64,000 nt of DNA from Vibrio albus (GCF_003144035.1 NZ_QFWT01000004.1:1-64000); one strand, 5' to 3'. Numbered from the stretch's first letter, positions 18,539 to 29,469 are shown. Numbers and translations: made by a program. Notes: generated from the letters alone by a model not told the origin.

Positions 18539-20539
18539 TCAAATCTTAAACTGCGATACCAGCTCGCTCTGCTCACTGGATAACTGGTTTAAAGATTCAC
18601 TGTTGCGGGCCAGTTTCTGTGCATCCTGAGCAATATTGGTCGCCATATCGGAAATGCCGACCACATTTTCTGCCACATCTTTGGCGACTACGCTCTGCTC
18701 TTCACAGGCTGTAGCAATTGAACGGCTCATGTCATTAATTGCCCCCAGACGCTCAACCATAATTTGCAGTGATTCACTGGTCTCTGTCGTCTGGGTGACC
18801 GACTGGTCGGCATAGGACTGGTTATCCTCAACTACAGATACAGCCGCCTGAGCTTTTTCCTGTAGGCTGGCTATCATGTTACCAATCTCATCGGCAGACT
18901 CACGGGAACGGTTCGCCAGAGAACGAACTTCGTCAGCCACCACAGCAAAGCCTCGTCCATGCTCGCCGGCACGAGCCGCCTCAATCGCCGCATTCAGAGC
19001 CAACAGGTTGGTCTGTTCTGTAATCGCCTGAATGACTGTCAGTACATCACCAATCTGCTGCGTTTCTCCGGACAAATTCTGGATAATACTGGTTGCTTCA
19101 TCCAGAGAGCTTTTTAACTGACTGACAAACTCCAGGTTACTCTGCATATTAGCCATATTGGCATTCGCCAGCGTGGTTACCTGCTCTACTTCGGTGCTGG
19201 TTTCCACGGCGTGACTCGCGACCTCATGCACCGCAGACTCCATCTCAGTCACTGCCGTAGCAATAGAATCCGTCTGTCTTCTCTGCTGTTCAATGTCACG
19301 ATTAGTTTTTTCACTCATCGCATGGCTGTCATCGGCCACATTGCTGACCGTTTGTGCTGATGTCTGAATCTTACCAATCAGATTGTTGAGCTGACCACCC
19401 AGCTCATTGATATTGCGAACTACAATGCCCATTTCTGAACGAAAATCAGCAGTAATACGGTATGACAGGTTCCCGCTTGCCAGTTCGCCTAAAGCCTTAG
19501 TAATCGCTGATAATGGCCTTCTGATGGATATAACGACGGTAATAGCAACAACGACAGCCACTGCCATAGAAACAATTGCAAGAATGATATTCAGAGCAAC
19601 CGAATAAGATGATGCCGCCTGAGCCTGCTTCAGCGCAGTTTCCGACATATCCCGGATTTTCGTGGTGATGATATTGGCATCAGCAATAATCTGATCCATT
19701 TTCCGGGCACTTTCCTGCATGCTCTGCATACTGGTCTTTTGTAACTCAAGATAATGCAGATGTTGCTGCAGCAAACCCTCAGGTTCTGAGATAGAGCGGG
19801 TTAGCAAATCAAGGTAAACCTTCAGAGACTCCTTACTGGAAGGCATCGCCTTCATCACTCGATTCGATTTTTCAGTAAATGCTTTAAGGTGCTGAGCAAC
19901 CTCTGAAGTCAGAGATTGAATGTCATCTTCTTTATCCACCGCCAGGACCTTCTGCAGATATCCTCTGGCACCAATTCCCTGAGCCTGGATAACATCCAGA
20001 TCCCAGACGGCCTGCTGAATGCCATCAAATTCAGCATCCGATTTTAAATCTGCGATATCCTGATCAAAGAAAATCCACTCATCATCATACTTATTCAGCT
20101 CTGCCGACGACGCCTCTCTGGCTTCTACTCTTTGATCCTGGATATCCAGATGTTTCGAGGCCATAGAGATAAAAGACTGACTGTCATCGCCGACTGAAGC
20201 CAGCTTTTCTGACAGATCCGGATAATCCTGCAAGGCCACCATCAATTGCTGAAATGTCTGGTTAAAAGCAGAAACTGCCGAACCAAACTCAGAGCGTAAT
20301 TGCTCTCGTTTTTCTTGATCGGGATTGTTGGCATGTACCAGCATCAGACGATTCGCGTCTTGCATGTGCAAAACCATGGTATTAGAGCGGTCAAGGAGCC
20401 CGGTCAGCGTGGAAGCCGTTAACTTCAGTTGATCAGCCATCCTAACCTCAGAAAAGTAAGCTGAACCACTGATGGACAAAACCAAAACGATCATAACGGC
20501 GAAACCAACGATCACTCGCTGGATGAGAGATAAATACAT
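18539..20539 (-). CDS. Methyl-accepting chemotaxis protein
   Basis: Transmembrane chemoreceptor of 666 residues starting at ATG 20539 (the frame extends to a TTG two codons earlier). TM1 is at about 8-28. A long all-helical periplasmic domain of some 280 residues follows, big enough for the helical bimodular (HBM) type, though I cannot confirm that subclass. TM2 (about 315-338) leads into a HAMP domain and a methyl-accepting signalling domain, whose hairpin tip contains [19 protein letters not shown] and [15 protein letters not shown]. There is no C-terminal CheR/CheB tether pentapeptide. The gene is flanked by its own terminator and stands alone. The ligand is unknown. Confidence 0.93.
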   Translation of the reverse strand: MYLSLIQRVIVGFAVMIVLVLSISGSAYFSEVRMADQLKLTASTLTGLLDRSNTMVLHMQDANRLMLVHANNPDQEKREQLRSEFGSAVSAFNQTFQQLMVALQDYPDLSEKLASVGDDSQSFISMASKHLDIQDQRVEAREASSAELNKYDDEWIFFDQDIADLKSDAEFDGIQQAVWDLDVIQAQGIGARGYLQKVLAVDKEDDIQSLTSEVAQHLKAFTEKSNRVMKAMPSSKESLKVYLDLLTRSISEPEGLLQQHLHYLELQKTSMQSMQESARKMDQIIADANIITTKIRDMSETALKQAQAASSYSVALNIILAIVSMAVAVVVAITVVISIRRPLSAITKALGELASGNLSYRITADFRSEMGIVVRNINELGGQLNNLIGKIQTSAQTVSNVADDSHAMSEKTNRDIEQQRRQTDSIATAVTEMESAVHEVASHAVETSTEVEQVTTLANANMANMQSNLEFVSQLKSSLDEATSIIQNLSGETQQIGDVLTVIQAITEQTNLLALNAAIEAARAGEHGRGFAVVADEVRSLANRSRESADEIGNMIASLQEKAQAAVSVVEDNQSYADQSVTQTTETSESLQIMVERLGAINDMSRSIATACEEQSVVAKDVAENVVGISDMATNIAQDAQKLARNSESLNQLSSEQSELVSQFKI

Positions 20540-20725
20540 AATCAACCCCGGATGGTTAGCGGATATCTTCAGGTTACCTTATCCTATCGGCGATAAAGGC
20601 AATAACTTGATCGATATCCCATAACTTTTTCAGGAGGCTCACTTTACAGTAATAACTTTACAAATCAACCAACCCAACAGCCGATTAACCTATACGGTAC
20701 AGCATTCTACCGTTATAACAGCAGA

Positions 20726-21145
20726 TTAATCTTCTTCACTTTCCAGCTCATCCTCATCATAAACAGCATCCTCACCTTCATAGAAAGTGCCCCAGCCATC
20801 GTAGATGATGTCGTATTTTTCAGCCAGATTGACCAGCTTCTCTACCTGAGCATCGATCAGTTCTGCATCCAGAGCTGATTCCATGGTTGCGTCACAACAC
20901 AGCAGGCGGTTCCCGTCTTCGTCTTCTGTTTCTTCCGCTTCAAGCACTTCGAAACCCATTTTAAAGGCGTCTACTGCCGCTTTTTCAAGCGCCTCGAAAC
21001 TTTCCGCGAAAAGATGGTGTTCAATCTCATATAAGGCGTCCGGCTCACTGCCATCTTCAATAAGAGCAGCAATGATTTCTCGCGTCTCTTCTTTCTGCAT
21101 CTCGATCAGTTCTTCAACGGACATGTATTCATCTTCATGAGACAT
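20726..21145 (-). CDS. rraB: Regulator of ribonuclease E activity B
   Basis: Very acidic cytosolic protein of 139 residues that binds RNase E and alters its RNA-cleavage profile. It matches RraB over its length: [45 protein letters not shown] (in parts) and [13 protein letters not shown]. The C-terminus is a run of Glu and Asp. It is divergent from the first arcA gene. Confidence 0.93.
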   Translation of the reverse strand: MSHEDEYMSVEELIEMQKEETREIIAALIEDGSEPDALYEIEHHLFAESFEALEKAAVDAFKMGFEVLEAEETEDEDGNRLLCCDATMESALDAELIDAQVEKLVNLAEKYDIIYDGWGTFYEGEDAVYDEDELESEED

Positions 21146-21257
21146 AATGGTGCTCCAGATAGTTAAAGTTATTCGGGCCTATCGGTGGTTCGCCCTACAG
21201 ACAGATAATTTGCCGGAAATATGGCACGGTTTAGTCATAAATGCCAGATATTCTCAG

Positions 21258-21271
21258 TGAATAATTATCTA
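21258..21271 (+). promoter_or_regulatory. Candidate ARG box upstream of arcA (first copy)
   Basis: TGAATAATTATCTA matches the ArgR box core TGAAT-N4-ATTCA at 8 of the 10 fixed positions. A half-site, TTATTCA, follows about 15 bases later. It lies about 100 bases upstream of the arcA start. Confidence 0.45.
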
Positions 21272-21373
21272 CCCAAAGTCTTCCTTATTCACCACAGGCT
21301 AAAGTGATTACCTCTTGCATCTTATTCTTAAGCTTGTCATAACTAACTTAATACTATGCTGTAAGGAAACAAA

Positions 21374-22594
21374 ATGAGTAAGTTATACGTTGGCTCCGAA
21401 GTCGGTCAGCTGCGCCGGGTTCTGGTACACCGTCCGGAAAGGTCCCTCACCCACCTGACCCCGTCAAACTGTCAGGATCTCCTGTTTGACGATGTACTGT
21501 CGGTAGAAGATGCGGGAAAGGAGCATGACCGATTCGTCAATACGCTGACCTCTCAGGGCGTGGACGTATTACAGCTCCACGAATTAATGGTAGAAACACT
21601 GGCGGTCAGCGAAGCAAAACAGTGGCTGCTGAATAATCAGATCTCTGATTTTCGCTATGGACCAATATTTGCGCGGGATCTTCGGGCTTACCTGTCTGAT
21701 ATGGATAACGAACATCTGGCAGCAATACTGCTTGGCGGTTTGGCCTATGCTGAAGTGCCGATACGTTCCGCCTCAATGCTTCCCAAGATGCACCGCCCTG
21801 CCGATTTTGTCATCGAGCCGCTGCCCAACCACCTGTTTACCCGCGATACGTCCTGCTGGATCTATGGAGGCGTCTCTCTTAATCCAATGACGATGCCGGC
21901 GCGCCAGCGTGAAACTAATCACCTGCGTGCTATCTACCGCTGGCATCCCGATTTTGCAAACAACGACTTCATCCGTTACTTCGATAACGATAACCGCTTC
22001 TATGATAACGCCAACATCGAAGGAGGAGACGTTCTGGTTATCGGTAAAGGTGCAGTGCTGATCGGTATGTCAGAGCGTACCACTGCCCAGGGAGTAGAAA
22101 ACCTGGCAGCCAGCTTGTTTGAGTCTCAGCAGGCCACTCAGGTTATCGCCATGAACCTGCCCAAACACCGCTCCTGTATGCACCTGGATACGGTGATGAC
22201 GCATATCGATATTGATACTTTCTCTGTGTATCCAGAGGTGATTAATCATGCACTGGAAACCTGGCGGCTAACGCCTAAAGGAAACGGAGACATGGAAGTA
22301 AAAGCCATGCCTAACTATATGCAGGCTATCGAGCTGGCTCTGGGACTGGATCAGCTGAAAATTATCACCACAGGCGGTGATAACTATGAAGCAGAGCGGG
22401 AACAGTGGAATGATGCAAATAATGTACTAACCGTCAAACCCGGCACCGTTATCGGCTATGAGCGTAATGTCTATACCAATGAAAAATATGATAAAGCCGG
22501 TATTGAAGTGCTGACGATTCCCGGTAATGAACTGGGTCGGGGCCGTGGTGGAGCCCGTTGTATGAGCTGCCCCGTAGAAAGAGATGGTATATGA
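21374..22594 (+). CDS. arcA: Arginine deiminase (first copy)
   Basis: Converts arginine to citrulline and ammonia, the first step of the arginine deiminase pathway, in the cytosol. It has 406 residues, the usual length. The catalytic cysteine is Cys396 in [13 protein letters not shown]; other active-site blocks are [35 protein letters not shown] (in parts), [13 protein letters not shown] and the N-terminal [18 protein letters not shown] precedes the ATG. A terminator follows, so it is probably its own transcription unit. A second full-length arcA lies 2.2 kb downstream, with clear but not close similarity. Confidence 0.97.
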   Translation: MSKLYVGSEVGQLRRVLVHRPERSLTHLTPSNCQDLLFDDVLSVEDAGKEHDRFVNTLTSQGVDVLQLHELMVETLAVSEAKQWLLNNQISDFRYGPIFARDLRAYLSDMDNEHLAAILLGGLAYAEVPIRSASMLPKMHRPADFVIEPLPNHLFTRDTSCWIYGGVSLNPMTMPARQRETNHLRAIYRWHPDFANNDFIRYFDNDNRFYDNANIEGGDVLVIGKGAVLIGMSERTTAQGVENLAASLFESQQATQVIAMNLPKHRSCMHLDTVMTHIDIDTFSVYPEVINHALETWRLTPKGNGDMEVKAMPNYMQAIELALGLDQLKIITTGGDNYEAEREQWNDANNVLTVKPGTVIGYERNVYTNEKYDKAGIEVLTIPGNELGRGRGGARCMSCPVERDGI

Positions 22595-23121
22595 GTGTGA
22601 TAAATATCACATTTTAAAACATTAAGTTGTTGCGGGGATTTAATCATAAAGCCGGGTGAATATGCATAATATTCCCGGCTTTTTGCTTTCTCTTCCCCCA
22701 CCCATGCGGATTTTTCGCAAAAAACAGAATAAATACCAATAATATCCCCGGTTCCCCCCCCTGCTTTCTCCGCAATAGCGGTGTTTTCTGTTTCTGTGCC
22801 TGCATATTTTCCTGAATTATTCAAAAAATAATCACCACATATTTTCCTGTTTATGCATGAATAATCCACCAGCCGGTAGCCTTGCTAAATTTTGGGCACT
22901 ATTTTCACCTCAATAAAAATGTGATTAAACCCAAAGTTCACCATAAATGATAACGCTAAGATCAACACATCAATTAAACCACTCTGAAATATAAATAGAG
23001 AAAATTTAATAAGTTTAAATATACCGATTTAATAAACACTGTCTGAATTCACGCTAAATAAATATTTAGTGCAGCTCACTACACCCTGAAAATAATATAA
23101 AAATCAGGGAAAGGAGAAATT
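22595..23121. other. 527-base gap between arcA and the antiporter gene
   Basis: No convincing gene. It contains the arcA terminator (22648-22684), an AT-rich stretch and an inverted repeat near the antiporter gene: CTAAATA at 23054-23060 and TATTTAG at 23063-23069, about 55 bases before the ATG, a likely regulator site. GGAAAGGAGA gives the downstream gene a strong ribosome binding site. Confidence 0.6.
22648..22684 (+). terminator. Terminator of arcA (first copy)
   Basis: AAAGCCGGG plus GAATAT pairs with ATATTC plus CCGGCTTT around a short loop, followed by T residues to 22684. One base is bulged. Confidence 0.8.
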
Positions 23122-24567
23122 ATGACCACACAAACAGTTAACAATGAAGGAAAGTCTGGCTTATTAGCCAACTTTAAATTTCCTTCTGCCTATACGATTT
23201 TATTTATTTTGATCGCTCTGGTCGCTCTGATGACATGGCTAATCCCTGCGGGTCAATATGACAGGGCAATGAATGAAGAGTTAGGTCGGGAAGTGCCTGT
23301 CACCGGTACCTACCAGGCAGTAGACAGCAACCCACAAGGCATCGTGGATGTGCTTCTGGCTCCAATAGACGGTTTCTATGACCATAACTCTTACGAAGCA
23401 GCAGCCATTGATGTCTCACTGTTTATTCTGGTTATCGGCGGTTTTCTTGGTCTGGTTACCAAAACAGGCGCTATCGATGCCGGTATAGAGCGGGTAACAC
23501 ATAAACTCGAAGGTCGGGAAGAGCTGATGATCCCGATACTCATGGCCCTGTTCGCCGCAGGCGGCACCATTTACGGCATGGCGGAAGAGTCACTGCCTTT
23601 CTATACCCTGCTGGTACCAGTCATGATGGCTGCGCGCTTTGATCCCGTTGTCGCGGCTGCCACCGTTCTACTGGGGGCGGGAATTGGTACTCTTGGCTCG
23701 ACCATTAACCCTTTTGCCACAGTGATTGCAGCTAATGCCGCCAGTATCCCCTTTACCGATGGCATGCTACTGCGGATAGCTGTGCTGGCGATTGGCTGGG
23801 TTATCTGTGTCGCTTATGTGATGCGCTACGCGAAAATGGTTCGCCAGGACCAGAGCAAATCCATCGTCTACGATAAATATGAGGAAAATAAACAGCATTT
23901 TCTTGGTAACAAAACCGGTGAAAAACTGACATTCACCACCACACACAAAATCATTCTGCTGGTCTTCGGTGCCTCTTTCGGCATCATGATTTACGGTGTG
24001 GCCGTAGCCGGATGGTGGATGGCAGAGATCTCCGCCATGTTCCTGGCCTCAACCATTACTATCGGCCTGATCGCCCGTATGAGCGAAGAAGAGTTTACCT
24101 CTAGTTTTATTGACGGAGCCCGTGACTTACTTGGTGTTGCCCTGATTATTGGTATTGCCCGCGGTATCGTCGTCGTCATGGATAAAGGCATGATCACCGA
24201 CACCATTCTGTATTCTGCCGAACAAACGGTCACAGGCCTGTCCTCAGTTATCTTTATTAATGTGATGTACTGGCTGGAAGTACTGCTGTCCTTCCTGGTG
24301 CCATCCTCTTCGGGCCTGGCTGTCCTTACTATGCCGATAATGGCACCACTGGCAGATTTTGCCGGAGTAGGTCGTGAACTGGTCGTTACCGCTTATCAGT
24401 CAGCTTCCGGACTGGTTAACCTGATGACCCCGACTTCCGCCGTGGTGATGGGTGGACTGGCTATTGCACGGGTACCTTATGTCCGCTGGGTAAAATGGGT
24501 CGCTCCTCTGCTGGGTATCCTGACTCTGTTTATTATGGTGATGCTGAGTGTTGGAGCCATGATTTAA
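23122..24567 (+). CDS. YfcC-family antiporter, probable arginine/ornithine exchanger
   Basis: Integral membrane protein of 481 residues with about 11-12 hydrophobic segments, belonging to the YfcC/C4-dicarboxylate carrier-like (DcuC superfamily) permeases. Signature stretches are ALMTWLIPAGQYDR near the N-terminus, AAGGTIYGMAEESLPFY, LGAGIGTLGSTINPFAT and FLVPSSSGLAVLTMPIMAPL. Its position between two arginine deiminase genes and upstream of carbamate kinase indicates that it swaps external arginine for ornithine, the ArcD role. It is not of the classic APC-type ArcD family, so the substrate is inferred from context only. Confidence 0.8.
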   Translation: MTTQTVNNEGKSGLLANFKFPSAYTILFILIALVALMTWLIPAGQYDRAMNEELGREVPVTGTYQAVDSNPQGIVDVLLAPIDGFYDHNSYEAAAIDVSLFILVIGGFLGLVTKTGAIDAGIERVTHKLEGREELMIPILMALFAAGGTIYGMAEESLPFYTLLVPVMMAARFDPVVAAATVLLGAGIGTLGSTINPFATVIAANAASIPFTDGMLLRIAVLAIGWVICVAYVMRYAKMVRQDQSKSIVYDKYEENKQHFLGNKTGEKLTFTTTHKIILLVFGASFGIMIYGVAVAGWWMAEISAMFLASTITIGLIARMSEEEFTSSFIDGARDLLGVALIIGIARGIVVVMDKGMITDTILYSAEQTVTGLSSVIFINVMYWLEVLLSFLVPSSSGLAVLTMPIMAPLADFAGVGRELVVTAYQSASGLVNLMTPTSAVVMGGLAIARVPYVRWVKWVAPLLGILTLFIMVMLSVGAMI

Positions 24568-24764
24568 ACCACAATTATTAGCTTCTATCAGGTTAAATAA
24601 ACATTCCAAATTAGTAACTAATATTTCTATCACTGAGAGATAAATTAATTACTCTTTGAATTAATAATGAACAAAAAAGAATCAAAAATATTTATTTAGC
24701 CTGTAACCTTTATTAAATACATCAACAACTAAAATTGTCGATTAGAAAAGAGAGAGATTACATT

Positions 24765-25985
24765 ATGAGTAATTTTTATGTGGGTTCCGAAATCGGACAA
24801 CTACGCCGCGTTTTATTACATCGTCCTGAACGTGCATTAAGCCATTTAACGCCTTCAAACTGTCAGGATTTACTGTTCGATGATGTTCTGTCCGTTGAGT
24901 CTGCCGGTAAAGAACACGATGCGTTTGCCAACACCCTTCGCAGAGAAGGTGTAGAAGTTCTGCTGCTACACACGTTGCTGGCAGAAACCCTGGCGGTTCC
25001 GGAAGCAAAAGAATGGCTGCTTTCCCGACAAGTCTCAGAACATCGATTCGGACCACGCTTTGCCAATGATGTGCGCTGTTACATGGGGGATTTAAGCCAT
25101 CAGGAACTAGCATCTGTTCTGCTGGGCGGTCTCAGCTATGGTGAGCTGCCAATCCCTTCCAGCTCTATGATGCGGGGCATGCATGACAAAGACGACTTTA
25201 TCATCAAGCCACTGCCAAACCACCTGTTTACCCGCGACACCTCATGCTGGGTATACGGCGGGGTATCCATCAACCCGATGGCGAAACAGGCTCGTCAGCG
25301 TGAGACGAACCATCTGCGCGCCATCTACCGCTGGCATCCGACTTTTGCCGGAGAGAGCTTTATCAAGTACTTCGGTGATGAAGAGAAAAATTACGATCTC
25401 TCCACCATAGAAGGCGGTGACGTGTTGGTTATCGGTAAAGGCGCGGTACTGATCGGTATGTCAGAGCGCACCACACCACAAGGCGTAGAGCAACTGGCTT
25501 CCGGGTTGTTTAAACATGGGCAGGCGAAACAGGTTATCGCCATGGAACTGCCAAAACATCGCTCCTGTATGCACCTGGATACCGTGATGACCCATATGCG
25601 GGAGGATACCTTCTCTATTTATCCGGAAGTCGTTCGTAAAGACGTGAAATGCTGGAGCCTGACCGGAGACGAATCCGGTACCGTGAATGTGAAAGAAGAA
25701 GGCTACTTCGTTTCGGCGATAGAAAAAGCACTGGGTGTGGGCCAACTCAATCTTATCACCACCGGCGGCGACAGTTTCGAAGCCGAACGTGAGCAATGGA
25801 ATGATGCCAACAACGTGCTGACCATCAGACCGGGAGTTGTCGTCGGTTATGAACGCAATATCTACACCAATGAAAAATACGACAAAGCCGGCATTACCGT
25901 ACTGCCGATTCCGGGCGATGAACTGGGCCGGGGACGTGGTGGTGCCCGCTGCATGAGTTGCCCTATCGAACGGGATGGTATCTGA
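24765..25985 (+). CDS. arcA: Arginine deiminase (second copy)
   Basis: Second arginine deiminase, 406 residues from ATG 24765. The frame extends to a TTG at 24735, but AGAGAGA lies upstream of the ATG and the first copy begins identically (MS, then YVGSE). The active site is intact: Cys in [38 protein letters not shown]. By eye the two copies share roughly 70 percent of residues, with most differences at about 85-150 and 290-330. It is followed after 49 bases by carbamate kinase, so antiporter, arcA and arcC form the likely catabolic operon. Confidence 0.96.
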   Translation: MSNFYVGSEIGQLRRVLLHRPERALSHLTPSNCQDLLFDDVLSVESAGKEHDAFANTLRREGVEVLLLHTLLAETLAVPEAKEWLLSRQVSEHRFGPRFANDVRCYMGDLSHQELASVLLGGLSYGELPIPSSSMMRGMHDKDDFIIKPLPNHLFTRDTSCWVYGGVSINPMAKQARQRETNHLRAIYRWHPTFAGESFIKYFGDEEKNYDLSTIEGGDVLVIGKGAVLIGMSERTTPQGVEQLASGLFKHGQAKQVIAMELPKHRSCMHLDTVMTHMREDTFSIYPEVVRKDVKCWSLTGDESGTVNVKEEGYFVSAIEKALGVGQLNLITTGGDSFEAEREQWNDANNVLTIRPGVVVGYERNIYTNEKYDKAGITVLPIPGDELGRGRGGARCMSCPIERDGI

Positions 25986-26034
25986 GCAAACCCGTGAACG
26001 CCGTAATAAAAAAACAATAACAGAGAGATACATT

Positions 26035-26946
26035 ATGACTAAACCAACTGTTGTCGTAGCACTGGGCGGCAACGCCCTGCTACGCCGGGGAGAGCCGCTG
26101 GAAGCAGAAACCCAGCGCCACAATATCGCTATTGCCGCACAAACCATCGCCGACATTGCCGAAGAATATAATGTTGTTCTGGTGCATGGAAATGGTCCGC
26201 AGGTTGGCCTGCTGGCACTTCAAGGGCTGGAGTACAAAAAAGTGAATCCTTACCCGCTTGATGTGCTCGGTTCTGAAACGCAGGGTATGATCGGCTATAT
26301 GCTTATGCAGGAGCTGAAAAACATCCTGCCGAAAACAGAGGTCACCTGCATGCTTACTCAGATGAGCGTCGACCCAGAGGATCCGGCTTTTGCCAACCCG
26401 ACCAAGCCTATTGGTCCGGTTTATATAGAAGCAGAAGCCCGTGAACTGGCAGAGAAATACCACTGGACGGTGAAACCGGATGGTCAGCACTTCCGCCGTG
26501 TCGTACCCAGCCCGCAACCTACCGGCATTATTGAAAAGGACGCTATAGATGCCCTGATCAAACAGAACCATCTTGTGATCTGTACCGGCGGTGGAGGCAT
26601 TCCTGTCAAACAGGAACATGGTAAGCTGTTAGGTGTAGAAGCGGTAATAGATAAAGATATGTCAGCGGCTTTTCTGGCCAAACAGCTGCATGCCGATGCA
26701 CTGTTGATTCTGACTGACGCTGACGCAGTGTATGTCGACTGGGGAACCCCAACACAAGAAGCGCTGCATACCACCACACCAGCTCAGCTGGCAGGGTATG
26801 AATTTGACGCAGGCTCGATGGGACCAAAGATCCAGGCCTCCTGTGAATTCATTAAAGCAGGCGGAAACCTGGTCGGTATCGGGGCCCTGAAAGATGGACT
26901 GAGCATCCTTAAAGGCAACGCAGGAACAAATATTATTGCAAAATAA
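26035..26946 (+). CDS. arcC: Carbamate kinase
   Basis: Last enzyme of the arginine deiminase pathway: carbamoyl phosphate plus ADP gives ATP, CO2 and ammonia. It has 303 residues from ATG 26035; the frame can be extended 20 codons into the previous gene, but AGAGAGA precedes this ATG and the conserved start KPTVVVALGGNALLRRGE follows. Other family blocks are VLVHGNGPQVGLLALQ, CTGGGGIPV, VIDKDMSAAFLA, LLILTDADAVYVDWG and the SMGPKIQASCEFI region. Confidence 0.96.
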   Translation: MTKPTVVVALGGNALLRRGEPLEAETQRHNIAIAAQTIADIAEEYNVVLVHGNGPQVGLLALQGLEYKKVNPYPLDVLGSETQGMIGYMLMQELKNILPKTEVTCMLTQMSVDPEDPAFANPTKPIGPVYIEAEARELAEKYHWTVKPDGQHFRRVVPSPQPTGIIEKDAIDALIKQNHLVICTGGGGIPVKQEHGKLLGVEAVIDKDMSAAFLAKQLHADALLILTDADAVYVDWGTPTQEALHTTTPAQLAGYEFDAGSMGPKIQASCEFIKAGGNLVGIGALKDGLSILKGNAGTNIIAK

Positions 26947-26947
26947 A

Positions 26948-26961
26948 AGAATATTTATTCA
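26948..26961 (+). promoter_or_regulatory. Candidate ARG box upstream of argF
   Basis: AGAATATTTATTCA matches TGAATATTTATTCA at 13 of 14 positions. It starts two bases after the arcC stop and 139 bases before the argF ATG, pointing to separate ArgR-type control of argF. Confidence 0.55.
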
Positions 26962-27086
26962 CTTTTAAGTGCAAATACGATACACATAGTAACAATAAAT
27001 ACAGACTAATGAATTTGGTTACCGCTTCGATTACCCTGATGGCTTATCAGCGGTAACTACAAAAGTTTTAATAAGAGGAAAACAAT

Positions 27087-28091
27087 ATGGCTTTCAATCT
27101 TCGCAACCGTAACTTTCTGAAGCTGCTGGACTTCACCCCTCGTGAAATTCAACATATGCTGGACCTGTCCGCTGAGCTGAAAAAAGCAAAATATACGGGC
27201 ACTGAACAGCCTCGTCTGAAAGGTAAAAACATCGCTCTTATCTTTGAAAAGACCTCCACCAGAACCCGTTGTGCATTCGAAGTGGCAGCATTTGATCAGG
27301 GCGCTCAGGTTTCTTACTTAGGCCCATCAGGCTCACAAATCGGCCACAAAGAATCTATGAAAGATACCGCCCGCGTGCTGGGTCGTATGTACGACGGTAT
27401 TGAATATCGTGGTTTTGGTCAGTCTATTGTTGAAGAACTGGGTGAGTACGCTGGCGTTCCGGTATGGAACGGCCTGACAGATGAATTCCACCCAACTCAG
27501 ATTCTGGCCGATTTTCTGACCATGCAGGAGTTCTCCCGCGGCAAACAGCTGCATGAAATCAAGTTCGCTTACCTTGGCGATGCCCGCAACAACATGGGTA
27601 ACTCTCTGATGGTTGGTGCTGCAAAAATGGGGATGGATATTCGCCTTGTCGCACCAAAACAGTTCTGGCCGGAAGAAGAACTGCTGGCAACCTGCCAGGA
27701 AATTGCAGCCGCTACCGGCGGAAAAATCACCCTGACTGAAGATGTCGCAGAAGGCGTGAAAGACTGTGACTTCCTCTACACCGACGTATGGGTATCCATG
27801 GGTGAATCTAAAGAGGCATGGGATGAGCGCGTTAAGCTGATGACACCATATCAGGTCAATATGGATATGATTAAAGCCACCGGTAATCCACATGTGAAAT
27901 TTATGCACTGTCTGCCGGCTTTCCATAACGATGAAACCACGGTCGGAAAAGAAGTCGCGGAAAAATACGGCATGAAAGGACTGGAAGTCACCGAAGATGT
28001 CTTCGAATCGGACTACTCCATTGTCTTTGATGAAGCAGAAAACCGCATGCACACCATTAAAGCAGTGATGGTCGCAACTCTGGGTGACTAA
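27087..28091 (+). CDS. argF: Ornithine carbamoyltransferase
   Basis: 334 residues. It catalyses carbamoyl transfer to ornithine to make citrulline in biosynthesis, or the reverse phosphorolysis in the deiminase pathway (ArcB role). The carbamoyl-phosphate loop is [16 protein letters not shown], with [18 protein letters not shown] and the ornithine-side motif [21 protein letters not shown] precedes the ATG. It sits 140 bases after arcC behind its own candidate ARG box and has its own terminator, so it may be expressed apart from arcC. Sequence alone does not settle anabolic versus catabolic use; one enzyme may serve both. Confidence 0.95.
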   Translation: MAFNLRNRNFLKLLDFTPREIQHMLDLSAELKKAKYTGTEQPRLKGKNIALIFEKTSTRTRCAFEVAAFDQGAQVSYLGPSGSQIGHKESMKDTARVLGRMYDGIEYRGFGQSIVEELGEYAGVPVWNGLTDEFHPTQILADFLTMQEFSRGKQLHEIKFAYLGDARNNMGNSLMVGAAKMGMDIRLVAPKQFWPEEELLATCQEIAAATGGKITLTEDVAEGVKDCDFLYTDVWVSMGESKEAWDERVKLMTPYQVNMDMIKATGNPHVKFMHCLPAFHNDETTVGKEVAEKYGMKGLEVTEDVFESDYSIVFDEAENRMHTIKAVMVATLGD

Positions 28092-28128
28092 TCCACCCCT
28101 GAGTTAAAGTACCTACCCTTATATTAAC

Positions 28129-28158
28129 TGCCGGCTCACTGGGCCGGCATTTTTTTTC
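28129..28158 (+). terminator. Terminator of argF
   Basis: TGCCGGC (28129-28135) pairs with GCCGGCA (28143-28149), followed by eight T. Confidence 0.88.
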
Positions 28159-28272
28159 ACACCGACACAACACAACCCACATTAACCAGCTAATATATAA
28201 AGATAAAAACGGATACTTATAGAGGCTAGAGAATGCATAACTTTTCAGTTTCTGAATAGGCCACGCAATCGC

Positions 28273-28300
28273 TTGCCTTCACAAGAAATCGGGGTATAAT
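28273..28300 (+). promoter_or_regulatory. Promoter of the pyrBI operon
   Basis: A -35 TTGCCT (28273-28278) and a perfect -10 TATAAT (28295-28300) are 16 bases apart. They are followed about 30 bases later by the leader-peptide start. Confidence 0.75.
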
Positions 28301-28331
28301 CCTCCGCAATTTGTCTGGAGAGAGATAGAAA

Positions 28332-28418
28332 ATGAACCTTGTGTATCAACACAATACAGCTGGTTACCGACCAAAATCTTTGGTCGTTCGTTTCTATTTT
28401 TCTTTATCAGAAAAATAA
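28332..28418 (+). CDS. pyrL: pyrBI operon leader peptide
   Basis: A 28-residue reading frame with GGAGAGA upstream. It begins MNLVYQHNTAGYRP and ends FYFSLSEK, and its stop codon overlaps the first bases of the attenuator hairpin. An internal hairpin (CGACCAAA at 28368-28375 with TTTGGTCG at 28379-28386) is followed by a T-rich stretch (28391-28406). This is the layout of UTP-sensitive attenuation in E. coli pyrBI: low UTP makes polymerase pause in the U-rich leader, the ribosome catches up to the stop codon and blocks the terminator. Confidence 0.85.
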   Translation: MNLVYQHNTAGYRPKSLVVRFYFSLSEK

Positions 28419-28447
28419 GCCTCCTTTTTAAAAGGGGGCTTTTTTTT
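28417..28447 (+). terminator. pyrBI attenuator
   Basis: AAGCCTCCTTTT pairs with AAAAGGGGGCTT (one G-T pair), followed by eight T. It overlaps the leader-peptide stop codon and lies about 80 bases before pyrB, so read-through controls the operon. Confidence 0.9.
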
Positions 28448-28524
28448 GCTCTATGCTTTAGCTTGAGCTATAGGAACCAGACAGGACAAACTTCTTTTAA
28501 CCGATAACAATAGGGAAGAGAACC

Positions 28525-29454
28525 ATGGCGCACTCGCTGTTTCAGAAACATATTATTTCCATCCCGGAATTAGAAAGAAACGAGCTTGAATTAATCGTCA
28601 AGACGGCAGGTAAATTAAAAGCAGAACCCAATCCAGAATTGTTAAAAAACAAAGTGGTTGCCAGTTGCTTTTTTGAACCTTCAACCCGCACCCGTCTCTC
28701 ATTTGAAACCTCGATTCAGCGTCTGGGTGGCACCGTAATCGGCTTTGACAGCGGTGGTAATACCTCTCTGGCTAAAAAAGGCGAAACCCTGGCTGACTCT
28801 GTTCAGGTCATCTCTTCTTATGTGGATGCCTTTGTTATGCGTCACCCTCAGGAAGGGGCGGCCCGTCTTGCTTCTGAGTTCTCCAACGGGGTTCCCGTCG
28901 TGAACGGCGGAGACGGTGCGAACCAGCACCCAACCCAGACCCTGCTGGACCTCTTCTCTATCTACGAAACTCAGGGGCGTCTGGATAACCTGAACGTTGC
29001 CCTGGTGGGTGATTTGAAATACGGCCGTACCGTTCACTCTCTGACTCAGGCTCTGGCCAAGTTTGATAATAACCGCTTCTTCTTTATCGCCCCGGACGCT
29101 CTGGCGATGCCTGACTACATCTATGAAGAACTGGATGAAGCGGGTATCCCTTACAGCCTGCATAAGGACATGGAAAGCGTGATCCCAGAGCTGGATATTC
29201 TGTATATGACCCGGGTACAGAAAGAGCGCTTTGATGAATCTGAATATGTTCATATCAAGTCAGCCTTTATCCTTGATGCGGATATGCTGGAACAGGCAAA
29301 AGAAAACCTGAAAGTACTGCACCCGCTTCCTCGCGTCGATGAGATCACGACTGCGGTAGACAAAACACCACACGCCTACTACTTCCAGCAGGCTCAAAAT
29401 GGTGTGTATGCCCGCCAGGCTCTTCTGGCACTCGTACTCAATGAAGAACTTTAA
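28525..29454 (+). CDS. pyrB: Aspartate carbamoyltransferase catalytic chain
   Basis: 309 residues. Makes carbamoyl-aspartate, the first committed step of pyrimidine synthesis, as trimers joined to PyrI regulatory dimers. The carbamoyl-phosphate site is [21 protein letters not shown] (in two parts: PSTRTR loop, then the helix). [21 protein letters not shown] and the [10 protein letters not shown] substrate loop are present. AGGGAAGAGAA precedes the ATG. It lies downstream of the attenuator and 15 bases before pyrI. Confidence 0.97.
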   Translation: MAHSLFQKHIISIPELERNELELIVKTAGKLKAEPNPELLKNKVVASCFFEPSTRTRLSFETSIQRLGGTVIGFDSGGNTSLAKKGETLADSVQVISSYVDAFVMRHPQEGAARLASEFSNGVPVVNGGDGANQHPTQTLLDLFSIYETQGRLDNLNVALVGDLKYGRTVHSLTQALAKFDNNRFFFIAPDALAMPDYIYEELDEAGIPYSLHKDMESVIPELDILYMTRVQKERFDESEYVHIKSAFILDADMLEQAKENLKVLHPLPRVDEITTAVDKTPHAYYFQQAQNGVYARQALLALVLNEEL

Positions 29455-29469
29455 GTCGGAGGAATCATC

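Noticed and set aside
22471..22869. 132-codon minus-strand frame after arcA
   Set aside because: Covers the arcA terminator and the arcA 3' end; no family match, and composition does not look coding.
25975..26034. Longer arcC start overlapping the second arcA
   Set aside because: The extra 20 residues are not in the carbamate kinase family, and a proper ribosome binding site precedes ATG 26035.
27333..28052. 239-codon frame antisense to argF
   Set aside because: Shadow frame of argF with no ribosome binding site.
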